From an uncultured Eubacteriales bacterium (GTDB lineage: Bacteria; Bacillota; Clostridia; Peptostreptococcales; Anaerovoracaceae), in NCBI GenBank assembly GCA_900540145.1, contig UQEW01000004.1:1-48486 (forward strand): a stretch of DNA of 48,486 nt, in the 5' to 3' direction. The translations under genes were made by a program, and so were the position numbers. Shown piece after piece: positions 8,648-16,665 of this stretch; position 1 is the first letter of the stretch; each line of letters starts with the position of its first letter. The notes beneath the pieces are model-generated. The model did no database searches and was not told the DNA's origin. It saw nothing but the letters and a program-made list of their open reading frames with translations.

Positions 8648-9196
8648 ATGAAAAAGGTATATATACTGCTTACAAAAAGCAACACGTTTTGCTCAAAGAT
8701 AATATATCAGTTTACCAAGGGAAAATACACGCATGCCTCTATATCTCTGGATGCCAACTTTGAAGAGATGTATAGCTTTGCAAGGAAATACAGATATGCA
8801 ATGTTACCTGCCGGGTTTGTAAGAGAAAATTTATACAGTGGCATTATGGGTGATTCCGATGACATGAACTGTGCTGTATATGAATTGGAAGTTACCAATC
8901 TCACATATCTGAAGCTTAAAACTCTCCTTGGCACCATGGAGAGAAACAAAGACGAATACGGCTATAACATAAGAGGTTTGCTGGGATGCATATTTGATAA
9001 AAAACTTGGAAAAGAGAAAAACTTTTACTGTTCGGAATTTGTTTACTATGCGCTTGTCAAATCAGGAGCAATAAAGGAAACGGGCCAGGAGATCAAACGC
9101 ATAGTTAAACCTATGGATTTAAGGGAACTGCCGGAAACAAGAGAAATCTTTAGAGGAAATATAAGCATGCTGCGAAACAGTCAGCTGGCAGTATAA
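8648..9196 (+). CDS. Permuted papain-fold (YiiX/NlpC-P60-like) hydrolase
   Basis: The protein has about 182 residues and resembles the YiiX-like circularly permuted NlpC/P60 superfamily. The histidine is in GKYTHASISLD (His29) and the cysteine in FYCSEFVYYAL (Cys128), in the His-before-Cys order expected of permuted members. Substrates in this superfamily include peptides and lipids; which applies here is unknown. There is no signal peptide, so it is probably cytoplasmic. An upstream in-frame start (8588) exists, but AAGGGG is properly spaced before the ATG at 8648. A TATAAT at 8591-8596 suggests its own weak promoter. A strong terminator follows directly. Confidence 0.75.
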   Translation: MKKVYILLTKSNTFCSKIIYQFTKGKYTHASISLDANFEEMYSFARKYRYAMLPAGFVRENLYSGIMGDSDDMNCAVYELEVTNLTYLKLKTLLGTMERNKDEYGYNIRGLLGCIFDKKLGKEKNFYCSEFVYYALVKSGAIKETGQEIKRIVKPMDLRELPETREIFRGNISMLRNSQLAV

Positions 9197-9225
9197 AAGG
9201 ATGCTCATCACGAGCATCCTTTTTT
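9197..9225 (+). terminator. Rho-independent terminator
   Basis: The stem AAGGATGCTC (9197-9206) pairs with GAGCATCCTT (9212-9221) around a 5-base loop and runs into six T's. It begins right after the stop codon of the papain-fold gene. Confidence 0.9.
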
Positions 9226-9293
9226 ACTTCCGAGCAAAAATAAATGTGATGTTGCTGCCAATGGCTACTTTCAGCGGTTGCCACCGGTTATTA

Positions 9294-10223
9294 TTACATA
9301 GACCCTGAAGCGTTCAACACATTTCTGATTTTATGCTGAACCATCGCTCTGATAGCGTCTCTGCCAGGCCCCAGATATTTGCGAGGATCAAATTCGGCAG
9401 GGTTTTCAGCCAGGAATTTCCGGATTTCAGCAGTCAGAGCCAGTCTGAGATCCGTATCGATGTTGACCTTACAAATACCGTATTTGGTGGACTCTCTTAT
9501 CATGTCTTCAGGCACGCCCTGAGCGCCGGGGATGTTACCTCCATACTCATTGCACTTATCTACGAACTCTTTCAAAACTGTTGAAGCTCCGTGAAGCACC
9601 AAAGGTGTATCAGGTATGAGCTTGTGGATTTCTTTTAGCCTTTCAAAATCCAGATAAGGCTCTCCCTTGAACTTATATGCGCCATGACTGGTTCCTATGG
9701 CTATGGCAAGAGAATCTACGCCGGTTCTTTCTACGAATTCGGCGGCTTCAGCAGGGTCGGTGAAAGTAGCAGAACGAGCGTCAACCCTGATGTTGTCTTC
9801 GACTCCGGCCAGCTTGCCTAATTCCGCTTCAACGCACACGCCGTGAGCATGGGCGTACTCCACTACTTCTTTGGTAAGCTTGACGTTCTCTTCAAAAGGA
9901 TGTTTGGAACCGTCGATCATTACAGAAGTAAAGCCGTCATCCACGCATTTCTTACAGATATCAAAATCCTCCCCGTGATCCAGATGAAGAGCGATATCAA
10001 GGCCTGTATCTTCTATGGCAGCTTCTACCAGTTTGATTAGATAAGCAGGTTTGGCGTATTTGCGCGCTCCTGCAGAAACTTGAAGGATGAGAGCTGATTT
10101 TTCCAGCTGAGCTGCCTCTACTATTCCTTGAATTATTTCCATATTGTTTACGTTGAAAGCTCCTATAGCGTAATCAGATTTCAGAGCTTTCGCGAACATA
10201 TCTTTTGTAGTTACCAGTGCCAC
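9294..10223 (-). CDS. fba: Fructose-bisphosphate aldolase, class II
   Basis: This glycolytic enzyme cleaves fructose 1,6-bisphosphate into dihydroxyacetone phosphate and glyceraldehyde 3-phosphate. The class II zinc motif HLDHGED holds the catalytic Asp82 and zinc ligand His83. Other hallmarks are AIAIGTSHGAYKF, PLVLHGAS with a second zinc histidine, and KVNIDTDLR for phosphate binding. The 309 residues are normal for the shorter class II type. The start is a GTG behind a strong AAAGGAGG. A TATAAT lies at 10253-10258 on the minus strand, so the gene is probably transcribed alone. Confidence 0.96.
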   Translation of the reverse strand: MALVTTKDMFAKALKSDYAIGAFNVNNMEIIQGIVEAAQLEKSALILQVSAGARKYAKPAYLIKLVEAAIEDTGLDIALHLDHGEDFDICKKCVDDGFTSVMIDGSKHPFEENVKLTKEVVEYAHAHGVCVEAELGKLAGVEDNIRVDARSATFTDPAEAAEFVERTGVDSLAIAIGTSHGAYKFKGEPYLDFERLKEIHKLIPDTPLVLHGASTVLKEFVDKCNEYGGNIPGAQGVPEDMIRESTKYGICKVNIDTDLRLALTAEIRKFLAENPAEFDPRKYLGPGRDAIRAMVQHKIRNVLNASGSM

Positions 10224-10295
10224 TTTAGACCTCCTTTTGGTTTGATATAAGTATTATACACCAATCAAATTGAGATTAAAAGATGCCTTTTGCCT

Positions 10296-10703
10296 TTAAT
10301 CGATGTAATCTTCCTCTTCATTAAAATCGCTCGTGTGATTAGAGTCGCTTCCCAAAATAGAGAGCAGCGGCGCCATGGTTTCAACCACGTTGGCCAGGTC
10401 CGGCAACGCTCGGCTTATTATTTCCGAAGGCGGAGGTAATTTAGGCCGTTCAGACGGGTTGAGCGCCATTTGACCAAGATTATCCATGTGATTCATTATG
10501 AAAGTGAGTTTGTGCAAGTCATTCAGAATGCTGCCAATTTCAATGGAAGGCAGTATTCCTCCGCGCCCCATGCTCTTTATGTTATGTGAACTTTTTCCTC
10601 CCGGTCCGTTTCGGCCGGAAGAAAATAAAGGCTCGCTATCTTCTCTTGCGGCTAGAATCAGCAGGATAGCCGCAATACCTATTACATTAGAACTTTTAGC
10701 CAT
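10296..10703 (-). CDS. Small protein with N-terminal hydrophobic segment, unknown
   Basis: A 135-residue protein not recognised as any family. Residues about 7-18 (VIGIAAILLILA) are hydrophobic and could anchor it. A Gly/Ser-rich stretch follows, then two amphipathic helical segments (around IGSILNDLHKLTFIM and LPDLANVVETMAPLLSIL), and a very acidic tail. AGGAGG lies seven bases before the ATG, so translation is credible. It is divergent from the 88-residue gene at 10812, and the two share a 108-base intergenic region, suggesting joint control. Confidence 0.75.
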   Translation of the reverse strand: MAKSSNVIGIAAILLILAAREDSEPLFSSGRNGPGGKSSHNIKSMGRGGILPSIEIGSILNDLHKLTFIMNHMDNLGQMALNPSERPKLPPPSEIISRALPDLANVVETMAPLLSILGSDSNHTSDFNEEEDYID

Positions 10704-10811
10704 AAGAATACCTCCTGTTTATATGGCATAATATGAAATTTACAGGAAGCAAGTGCATAAAATGTTATGAAACATGTGAAAGCACATCAATTTTATTGAA
10801 GGAGGTCAATT

Positions 10812-11078
10812 ATGGAATTAAATGATAAAATGGTAGGGGATATAGCTCGCCAACTGGGAATCAGACCAGGAAGAGACAATGGCCAGGATATCCTCCGGAA
10901 GTTGGAAAACAAAAGCGATGCAGAGTTGGAAAGAGAAATCTTGAAAATAAAGGAACAATTGCGAGCAAATAATATTACTTATGAAAAGCAGATAAGCATG
11001 TTAAAGAGTTTGGCTCCCAAAATGAATGGGGCACAAAGGGCAAGACTGCAGAGAGTGATTGAGCTCTTACAAAAGTAA
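10812..11078 (+). CDS. Small helical protein, unknown
   Basis: This 88-residue, highly charged, mostly helical protein has no membrane segment. It contains a coiled-coil-like run (SDAELEREILKIKEQL) and a C-terminal basic patch (MNGAQRARLQRVIELLQK). A strong GAAGGAGG precedes the ATG. No family can be named with confidence. It diverges from the 135-residue gene at 10703, so the two may act together, but this is position only. Confidence 0.8.
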   Translation: MELNDKMVGDIARQLGIRPGRDNGQDILRKLENKSDAELEREILKIKEQLRANNITYEKQISMLKSLAPKMNGAQRARLQRVIELLQK

Positions 11079-11081
11079 CAG

Positions 11082-11128
11082 AAAAAGGGTGCCCCTTAAC
11101 TTTACCTATCGTGGTTTTGGGACACCCT
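11082..11128 (-). terminator. Terminator for the membrane-anchored Ser-rich protein gene
   Basis: The stem AGGGTG-CCCC (11086-11095) pairs with GGG-CACCCT (11119-11128) with one internal mismatch. Read on the minus strand it ends in TTTTTC. It lies between convergent genes and may also stop the plus-strand transcript. Confidence 0.65.
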
Positions 11129-11170
11129 GAATCATATCGCTATTAATTAGAATGTTTTAATTGTATATGT

Positions 11171-11710
11171 TTAGCTCCAGTTGACCATGCGCGCGATGTC
11201 ATTTTTTGTAGAACCCTTTTCAAATGTAAAGTTACCTGCGCTTACTTTTTGGTGGTCTATACCAAGATTGTCACAAGCTGATTGATATTCGGCGTAGTCC
11301 TCAAAGAGTCCGGCTTCTACTAATTTTTGAATAGCTGCTGTCGCACTATCTCCGGAAACCGTTACATCTACATCTCTGCTTAAAGCTCCGTCAACCCATA
11401 ATTCTTGAGAACTATTAGATGACGAACTATCATCGTTATTTTGACTATCGCTGTTAGTATCGCTGCCATCGGCAGGCTGTGTTTGCTCACTGCCGCCTTC
11501 GCCGGAAGAAGACGATGTCCCTTCACCACTGTTTTCGCTGTCTGAAGGCTCCGAAACTTCTGTACCTCCGCTGCTGTCACTGATAAAATCTCTAGGATAT
11601 TCCACTATAGCGCTTATGCGCCATACTATTAGGGCGGCGGCCATGGCAAGAATAGCGAAAGCTATCAATATATCATTATAATCATACAAAATATCTTTGA
11701 GCTTTTTCAT
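11171..11710 (-). CDS. Membrane-anchored Ser-rich protein with MltG-like C-terminal motif
   Basis: About 179 residues. A short basic N-terminus is followed by one membrane segment (IAFAILAMAAALIVW), then a long low-complexity Ser/Gly/Asp/Glu linker, then a folded C-terminal part of about 75 residues. The ending, VSAGNFTFEKGSTKNDIARMV, resembles the LysM-like part of the endolytic transglycosylase MltG (pattern AGxYxFxxGxxxxxI). The MltG catalytic domain is absent, so this is probably a cell-wall-associated non-enzyme. An ATG at 11722 is in frame, but the GGAGGAG overlapping its next codons points to the ATG at 11710 (MKKLKDIL). Confidence 0.75.
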   Translation of the reverse strand: MKKLKDILYDYNDILIAFAILAMAAALIVWRISAIVEYPRDFISDSSGGTEVSEPSDSENSGEGTSSSSGEGGSEQTQPADGSDTNSDSQNNDDSSSSNSSQELWVDGALSRDVDVTVSGDSATAAIQKLVEAGLFEDYAEYQSACDNLGIDHQKVSAGNFTFEKGSTKNDIARMVNWS

Positions 11711-11779
11711 AATCTCCTCCAAACTGGTTTACGGATATATTTTAACAGATAAACTCTTTTTTCTCAAGGTGTTTTGGTG

Positions 11780-11785
11780 TATAAT
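11780..11785 (+). promoter_or_regulatory. -10 box just before the start codon (leaderless transcript)
   Basis: TATAAT ends seven bases before the ATG at 11793, so transcription should begin at or next to the start codon. The -35 region is only a T-run. No ribosome binding site lies upstream of the ATG. Confidence 0.6.
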
Positions 11786-11792
11786 ATGTGAT

Positions 11793-12872
11793 ATGATAAA
11801 ATTTACAGTTGGAGAAAATCAAGGAAATCAGCGACTCGATAGGTTTTTAAAAAAGTATTTTGCCAAAGCGTCACTGAGCCACATATATAAGTTGATACGC
11901 AAAGATATCAAGCTTAACGGCAAGAGAGCAAAGCCTGAAACGATTCTTTCCGTAGGTGATCAATTGACTGTATACATGTCGGAGGAAGAGGCTTCGGCGT
12001 TACAAAGGCAGAAAGAAATTCCACGTACAAAAAAGCAGTTTACTGTTGTATACGAAGATGAGAATATCTTGGCTGTTGAAAAACCTTTCGGATTATTGAC
12101 CCATGGAGACGGGAGAGAAAAAAAGAATCATCTTGCCAACCAGGTGCTTGATTATCTTATTGCCAAAGGAGATTATTTACCAATGGCGGAGAAGACTTTT
12201 GTACCGTCTCCGGCCAACAGGTTGGATAGAAACACCACAGGTATAGTGCTGTTTGGTAAGACGGCAGAAGCTCTCAAAGAACTGAACGAAATGCTTAGAG
12301 AGAGGGAAGGAATTGAAAAATTTTACCTTACCATTACTGCCGGATGTATAAAAAAAGAATTGCGATTAAAAGATGAGATGATTAAAGACGAGAAAAGAAA
12401 TATGACGCTTATAATCGCGAAAACAGACAGTTCAGAGAACTCAGACGGCTTAGAAAATACAAGCAGTTCATATAGCAAAAATAAAATTAAAAATCAAAAC
12501 GATAAGCAAGCAAAGCTTATGGATACGGAAGTGTTTCCTGTAGCCATAAGCAGCAAAGATAGTGGGTATACTTTAGCTGAAGTCAAAATAAATACAGGAA
12601 GGACACATCAAATTCGAGCTCAGCTGGCTCAGGCGGGATTTCCGATTATCGGCGATACCAAGTATGGAAATGTGCGTACCAACCATGTGGTAAAACAACG
12701 GTATCAACTTACCACCCATTTGCTGCACGCAGGAAAGATTGTATTTAATGATTGCAGAGAAGATGGGGTACTGTCTTATTTAAACGGCAGAGAAATCACA
12801 TGCCCTCCGTCTGAGATGTTTATCAGAATAAAAGAAGATATTTTTGGCAAAATTAATTTTTGGAGACAATAA
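11793..12872 (+). CDS. RluA-family pseudouridine synthase
   Basis: The protein has about 359 residues and converts uridine to pseudouridine in RNA, probably 23S rRNA as RluC/RluD relatives do. An N-terminal S4 RNA-binding domain (QRLDRFLKKYF to VGDQLTVYM) precedes the catalytic domain with PANRLDRNTTG, whose Asp is the nucleophile, and TGRTHQIRAQLA. An unusual hydrophilic insertion of about 35 residues, rich in Ser, Asn and Lys (DSSENSDGLENTSSSYSKNK), lies between the catalytic motifs. The N-terminus is fixed by homology at MIKFTVGENQG. That ATG has no ribosome binding site and sits at the expected transcription start, so the mRNA is probably leaderless. It heads a tight cluster with two signal-peptidase-like genes and smpB. 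Confidence 0.93.
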   Translation: MIKFTVGENQGNQRLDRFLKKYFAKASLSHIYKLIRKDIKLNGKRAKPETILSVGDQLTVYMSEEEASALQRQKEIPRTKKQFTVVYEDENILAVEKPFGLLTHGDGREKKNHLANQVLDYLIAKGDYLPMAEKTFVPSPANRLDRNTTGIVLFGKTAEALKELNEMLREREGIEKFYLTITAGCIKKELRLKDEMIKDEKRNMTLIIAKTDSSENSDGLENTSSSYSKNKIKNQNDKQAKLMDTEVFPVAISSKDSGYTLAEVKINTGRTHQIRAQLAQAGFPIIGDTKYGNVRTNHVVKQRYQLTTHLLHAGKIVFNDCREDGVLSYLNGREITCPPSEMFIRIKEDIFGKINFWRQ

Positions 12873-13394
12873 ATGAGAGAAGCTTATGAATGGATACGAG
12901 ACATTATTATAGCACTGCTTATAGCAGGAACTATACTGTTGTTTTTTAAACCTATAGTGGTTAAGCAGGAGTCCATGCAGCCTACGTTTTATTCCAACGA
13001 TTATGTCATAGTGAGCAGACAAGCGTATAATCTGTTTGGCGATGTGGAAAGAGGCGATGTGATAGTGTTCAAATCTGATTTGGTGGACGAAAATGGAGAA
13101 CAGAAACACTTAATCAAGAGAGTCATCGCTGTAGGCGGAGACACTATAGAAATAAGGGACGGGTATGTATATCTCAACGGAGAAATGTTGGATGAGCCTT
13201 ATGTCGCTGAAGAAGGCATATCCGGTGAAATGGGCAGTGTAACTGTAGAAGAAGGCAAGATGTTTGTCATGGGCGACAACAGAAGGGTCAGCCAGGACAG
13301 TCGCTCTCCGGAACTGGGACAGGTGGAAGAATCCTCCATTGTAGGCAAAGTAGTACTTCGGATATATCCGTTTGACAGCATAGAAACATTCTAA
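12873..13394 (+). CDS. lepB: Signal peptidase I
   Basis: The protein has 173 residues and a single N-terminal membrane segment (IIIALLIAGTILLFF). It removes signal peptides from exported proteins at the outer face of the membrane. The Ser-Lys dyad is intact: Ser34 in KQESMQPTF and Lys82 in HLIKRVIAVGGD. The box E motif GDNRRVSQDSR is also present. The ATG follows the stop codon of the pseudouridine synthase gene with no gap, and GGAG within that gene's end serves as ribosome binding site, so translation is coupled. Confidence 0.95.
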   Translation: MREAYEWIRDIIIALLIAGTILLFFKPIVVKQESMQPTFYSNDYVIVSRQAYNLFGDVERGDVIVFKSDLVDENGEQKHLIKRVIAVGGDTIEIRDGYVYLNGEMLDEPYVAEEGISGEMGSVTVEEGKMFVMGDNRRVSQDSRSPELGQVEESSIVGKVVLRIYPFDSIETF

Positions 13395-13409
13395 GCCAAG
13401 AGGTTTTAG

Positions 13410-13766
13410 ATGAGGAAAATTTTACTTGGGATATTCAGTGGAGCTATAGGAATAATAGCTGCTGTTATTTTGCACTGCAGCTTTATGATAGTTAAGATAG
13501 ACGGCAGCGATATGTTGCCTACGCTGGAGCCGGACCAACGTGTATTGGTTTTTTTGCTCGAGGATAGCTCCGAAATAAAAGAAGGCGACCTGGTAGCTTA
13601 CTATCCGCCGTTTTATCAGATTGACGGAGGCAGAGGGCCTATGGTGAAACGGGTTGACAGCTTGGAAGAAGGCGAGATGAAGCTGGTCAGCGATACTGCC
13701 TTAACGGATGAAGATAAGTTTACCGTGGCTTCTGAGGATATTCTGGGGAAAGTGATTGTTTTTTAA
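13410..13766 (+). CDS. Signal-peptidase-like (S26) protein lacking the catalytic Ser
   Basis: This 118-residue paralogue lies 15 bases after lepB. It has one membrane segment (GAIGIIAAVILHCSFMIV) and the fold of the S26 core, with DGSDMLPTLEPDQRVLV followed by MVKRVDSLEEGE. In true enzymes Ser directly precedes the Met of this motif (SMQPT in lepB). Here that residue is Asp34, and a Ser sits one place earlier (Ser33). The dyad Lys (Lys80) is retained. The GDNR-x-SxDSR box is missing, replaced by LVSDTALT. The protein is probably inactive, or uses shifted chemistry; it could modulate LepB. AAGAGG precedes the ATG. Confidence 0.85.
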   Translation: MRKILLGIFSGAIGIIAAVILHCSFMIVKIDGSDMLPTLEPDQRVLVFLLEDSSEIKEGDLVAYYPPFYQIDGGRGPMVKRVDSLEEGEMKLVSDTALTDEDKFTVASEDILGKVIVF

Positions 13767-13786
13767 GATTATGGGAGTATGGGATT

Positions 13787-14251
13787 ATGCCAAAGAGAGA
13801 AAAGAAACTTGTCACAGGAAATAAAAAAGCGCGGCATGATTATTTTATAGAAGAAGTTTATGAAGTGGGCATAGTGTTGACGGGAACAGAGATAAAATCC
13901 GTAAGACAGGGAAAGGTCAGTATTAAAGAAAGCTATGCCAAGATAGAAAAAGGTGAGGTGTTCATATATGGCATGAACATAAGCCCTTATGAGCAAGGAA
14001 ACAGGTTCAATGTAGATTCCCTCAGACCGAGAAAACTTCTTTTACATAAACGGGAGATAAGAAAGCTGATAGGATATACGACCATGAAAGGCTTAACTTT
14101 AGTCCCTTTAAGCATGTATATAAATGAAGACGGAAGGGCCAAGATGGAACTGGCAGTTGCCAGAGGAAAGAAGCTGTATGACAAACGTGAGTCTACAGCT
14201 AAGAGGGATGCTCAGCGCAAAGCCGAGCAGGCTATGAAACAAAAATATTGA
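13787..14251 (+). CDS. smpB: SsrA-binding protein SmpB
   Basis: SmpB binds the tRNA-like end of tmRNA and is required for trans-translation, which rescues stalled ribosomes. Signature segments are KKARHDYFIEE, GIVLTGTEIKSVRQG and YIYGMNI-like GEVFIYGMNISPY. The basic C-terminal tail (KLYDKRESTAKRDAQRKAEQAMKQ) enters the decoding centre. The 154 residues are typical. It closes the cluster that starts at 11793. Its partner ssrA lies 1.9 kb downstream, beyond an amidohydrolase gene on the opposite strand. Confidence 0.97.
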   Translation: MPKREKKLVTGNKKARHDYFIEEVYEVGIVLTGTEIKSVRQGKVSIKESYAKIEKGEVFIYGMNISPYEQGNRFNVDSLRPRKLLLHKREIRKLIGYTTMKGLTLVPLSMYINEDGRAKMELAVARGKKLYDKRESTAKRDAQRKAEQAMKQKY

Positions 14252-14263
14252 TTTAGCAATGAG

Positions 14264-14306
14264 GCCTGCGGTCCGTTGATTCAACAGACCGCAGGCTTGC
14301 GGTTTC
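14264..14306 (+). terminator. Hairpin terminator after smpB
   Basis: GCCTGCGGTC (14264-14273) pairs with GACCGCAGGC (14287-14296). The loop itself can pair further (GTTGA with TTCAAC across one mismatch). The T-run after it is weak (TTGCGGTTTCTT). Confidence 0.7.
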
Positions 14307-14357
14307 TTAGGGTAAAAAGAGAGAGATCAACCCCAGGCAGACATGCAAGCCACAGCA

Positions 14358-15974
14358 TCAAGCTTCGTAGACCACTTTGCCGTCAAGCACGGTCATGCAT
14401 ACTTTTATGTCTTTTATTTCTTCTTCAGGGACAGAGAAAACATCCTTATCCAACACTGCGAAGTCGGCATATTTTCCGTTCCTGATGCTGCCTTTTTTTC
14501 CTTCATCATAAGACGCGTAAGCGCCACCCATAGTATATGCATATACTGCGTCATAAACAGACATTTTTTGATCGGGAAGCCAGCCTGACTCAGGGAATCC
14601 TTTTAAATCTTTTCTGGTGACAGCACAATAAATGCCCTCCATTACATTGAAACTGATAACCGGTGCATCGGAGCCAAAGGCCACAGGCAGCCCCATATCC
14701 ATCATGGTTTTCCAAGCATATGAACTTTTTTCTAACTCTTCTCCAACGTAGTCTTTTACTATATGCATATCAGAATCAATGAAAGCAGGTTGAACATGCA
14801 TTACTACGTTAAGGTCTCTGCATCGTTTAAGCAGATCCAAGTCGGTAATCTGACAATGAATGAGAGCATGACGCATGTCGGCTCTTGGGTATTGTATCTG
14901 AGCGTTTTCGATAGCATTAAGGTCCATCTCCATGGCGCCGTCGCCGATGTTGTGAGGCGAAATCATCAGGCCGCTTGCTTGTGCCATCGACACTAATTTA
15001 TCCAGCTCTTCCTGAGTAAAAGTTGCTATCCCTTTTGTGGAAGGATCATTTTTATATGGCTTTCTTAAGAAGGCGGTTTTTCCCCCGAGGGAGCCGTCTA
15101 CCAACAGCTTGAGGGTGCCTATTCTGAACATCGGAGAACCTTCGTTAGTGTGATGCCCTTCGCTGAGGAACTTTTCCAGCAGCGGAACCGAGGCCAAAAG
15201 ACATTGTTCATATATTCTTACAGGCAGGTTGCCTTCCTGTTCCAGCTGATGATAAGCATCCAGAACCTTTTGATATTCTCCGGCGGCAATGGCTTCAAAA
15301 TCATCGGTGTGAACTGTTGTTATGCCGCACGATAGAACTTCTTTTGCGCCTTTTACGATCAATCGCTTTATATCTGATACCGTCAATTTCGGCAAAGCAT
15401 TGTAAATCAAATCGCGGGCAGCTTCTGCAAAAATCCCGAGAGGCTCTCCGTTTATATCTTTTTCTATGCTGCCTCCCGGAACTTGAGGCGTATCCCTTGT
15501 TACACCCATTACCTCCAAGGCCTTGCTGTTTACAGAGATTATATGGGCGCAAGACCTGGTATAAAACATTGGAATTTCCGTAGTTATTTTATCAAGGTCA
15601 TATCGGTTTGGATACCTTTTATCTTCCCAGTCGTCAGTATTCCAACCTCTTCCCTGCAGCCATGTAAGCCCCGGATGCTCTTTCAAGAAATCTTGGCCGA
15701 GCTTTATAAGGTCATCCATGGATTTGGCGCTGTATAGATTGACTTTTTCCAAACTGTACCCGTAACTGAGAAGGTGCATGTGACTGTCGCAAAATCCCGG
15801 AAGCATGGTTTTGCCGTCCATATCATACATGGCGGTGCTTTCAGTGCGCAATTTTAGGACATCTTCATTGGAACCGACACGAATGATAATCCCATCTTTC
15901 ACCGCGACAGCTTCAGCCTTTGGAACAGCTTTGTCCATCGTGTGAATTATACCATTATAGAAAATCGCGTCCAT
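14358..15974 (-). CDS. Amidohydrolase family 3 (YtcJ-like) metal-dependent hydrolase
   Basis: A 538-residue cytoplasmic TIM-barrel hydrolase of the amidohydrolase superfamily. The HxH metal motif is in PGFCDSHMHLL, further metal histidines are in SPHNIGDGAM and ALIHCQI, and the metal/catalytic Asp is in GSDAPV. The N- and C-terminal parts (MDAIFYNGIIHTMD, GKYADFAVLDKD) form the usual beta-sandwich. Close families hydrolyse formamides or cyclic amides, but the substrate cannot be read from sequence. AAGGAG precedes the ATG and its own promoter is at 16019-16046. It sits on the opposite strand between smpB and ssrA. Confidence 0.92.
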   Translation of the reverse strand: MDAIFYNGIIHTMDKAVPKAEAVAVKDGIIIRVGSNEDVLKLRTESTAMYDMDGKTMLPGFCDSHMHLLSYGYSLEKVNLYSAKSMDDLIKLGQDFLKEHPGLTWLQGRGWNTDDWEDKRYPNRYDLDKITTEIPMFYTRSCAHIISVNSKALEVMGVTRDTPQVPGGSIEKDINGEPLGIFAEAARDLIYNALPKLTVSDIKRLIVKGAKEVLSCGITTVHTDDFEAIAAGEYQKVLDAYHQLEQEGNLPVRIYEQCLLASVPLLEKFLSEGHHTNEGSPMFRIGTLKLLVDGSLGGKTAFLRKPYKNDPSTKGIATFTQEELDKLVSMAQASGLMISPHNIGDGAMEMDLNAIENAQIQYPRADMRHALIHCQITDLDLLKRCRDLNVVMHVQPAFIDSDMHIVKDYVGEELEKSSYAWKTMMDMGLPVAFGSDAPVISFNVMEGIYCAVTRKDLKGFPESGWLPDQKMSVYDAVYAYTMGGAYASYDEGKKGSIRNGKYADFAVLDKDVFSVPEEEIKDIKVCMTVLDGKVVYEA

Positions 15975-16018
15975 AATAGAATCTCCTTTATAAAATTTTA
16001 TATGTTTTAGTAAAATAT

Positions 16019-16046
16019 ATTATAATACGATACGGCGCTAAGTCAA
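16019..16046 (-). promoter_or_regulatory. Promoter of the amidohydrolase gene
   Basis: On the minus strand TTGACT (16041-16046) and TATAAT (16019-16024) are 16 bases apart, 45 bases before the ATG at 15974. Confidence 0.75.
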
Positions 16047-16097
16047 TCAGGTCAAGTCGGCCTTTCAAATCTGATCAGTCGTTGAAATTCCGCACTC

Positions 16098-16126
16098 TTG
16101 ACAAATTAATTATGGCAATCTATAAT
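16098..16126 (+). promoter_or_regulatory. ssrA promoter
   Basis: A perfect consensus pair: TTGACA (16098-16103), 17 bases, TATAAT (16121-16126). Transcription would start near 16133, leaving a short 5' leader to be removed before the mature end at 16150. Confidence 0.85.
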
Positions 16127-16149
16127 GAATAATTACATAGTATAATAAT

Positions 16150-16520
16150 GGGGGTGTAAAGGTTTCGACTGGGGTGTAGAATCGAGATAAGCGAGCGGTA
16201 GTTTGCCAGTCTACCTAAAAAAGGCACGTTAAATATAAACGCTAAAAAGAACAATAATTTCGCACCAATGGCTCTGGCTGCTTAGTCAGTCATAAGCTGT
16301 GCGTGTCGACTCCGGTTTACCTGTAGGCCGGATGTTCGGCATCGACTATACAGGAAAACTCTGCGTGAGCTCCCGGTAGCGCAGGGGAACAACGGGATAG
16401 CTGAGACGTAGCCTGTCAGTGGGCGCCGGACGAAGTGAAGATAAAAATCGCTGACTGCGCTCGGAGAAAGTCTCGTGGAAATGCTTTAGGACGTGGGTTC
16501 GATTCCCACCATCTCCACCA
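16150..16520 (+). ncRNA. ssrA: Transfer-messenger RNA (tmRNA)
   Basis: tmRNA acts as both tRNA and mRNA in ribosome rescue. The 5' end GGGGGTGTAAAGGTTTCGAC and the 3' end GGTTCGATTCCCACC...CCACCA are diagnostic. GGGGGTG (16150-16156) pairs with CATCTCC as the acceptor stem, with G-U pairs, and CCA is encoded. The tag frame resumes at GCT 16241 and ends at TAG 16283-16285, giving AKKNNNFAPMALAA; the ALAA ending is the usual protease signal. A consensus promoter lies upstream and a hairpin terminator downstream. Confidence 0.97.
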
Positions 16521-16559
16521 AAAAATAATTAATAATATTTTTATAGGGTTTTTCATACG

Positions 16560-16589
16560 AAGCCGGAAGCATTGTTGGCGTTCCGGCTT
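16560..16589 (+). terminator. Hairpin terminator after ssrA
   Basis: AAGCCGGAA (16560-16568) pairs with TTCCGGCTT (16581-16589). The T-rich tail is poor (GCGTTTGCTTT). Confidence 0.6.
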
Positions 16590-16665
16590 GCGTTTGCTTT
16601 GAGGAGAAAAATCTGATTGGATTGAAATTCCAAGGTCAAGTACAGATCCGTTAAAGGAGCTTTTT

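Noticed and set aside
10704..10811. CATANNNT strings suggesting sporulation sigma promoters for the two divergent small genes
   Set aside because: Several such strings occur on both strands, but no matching -35 lies at the right distance. In AT-rich DNA these are expected by chance.
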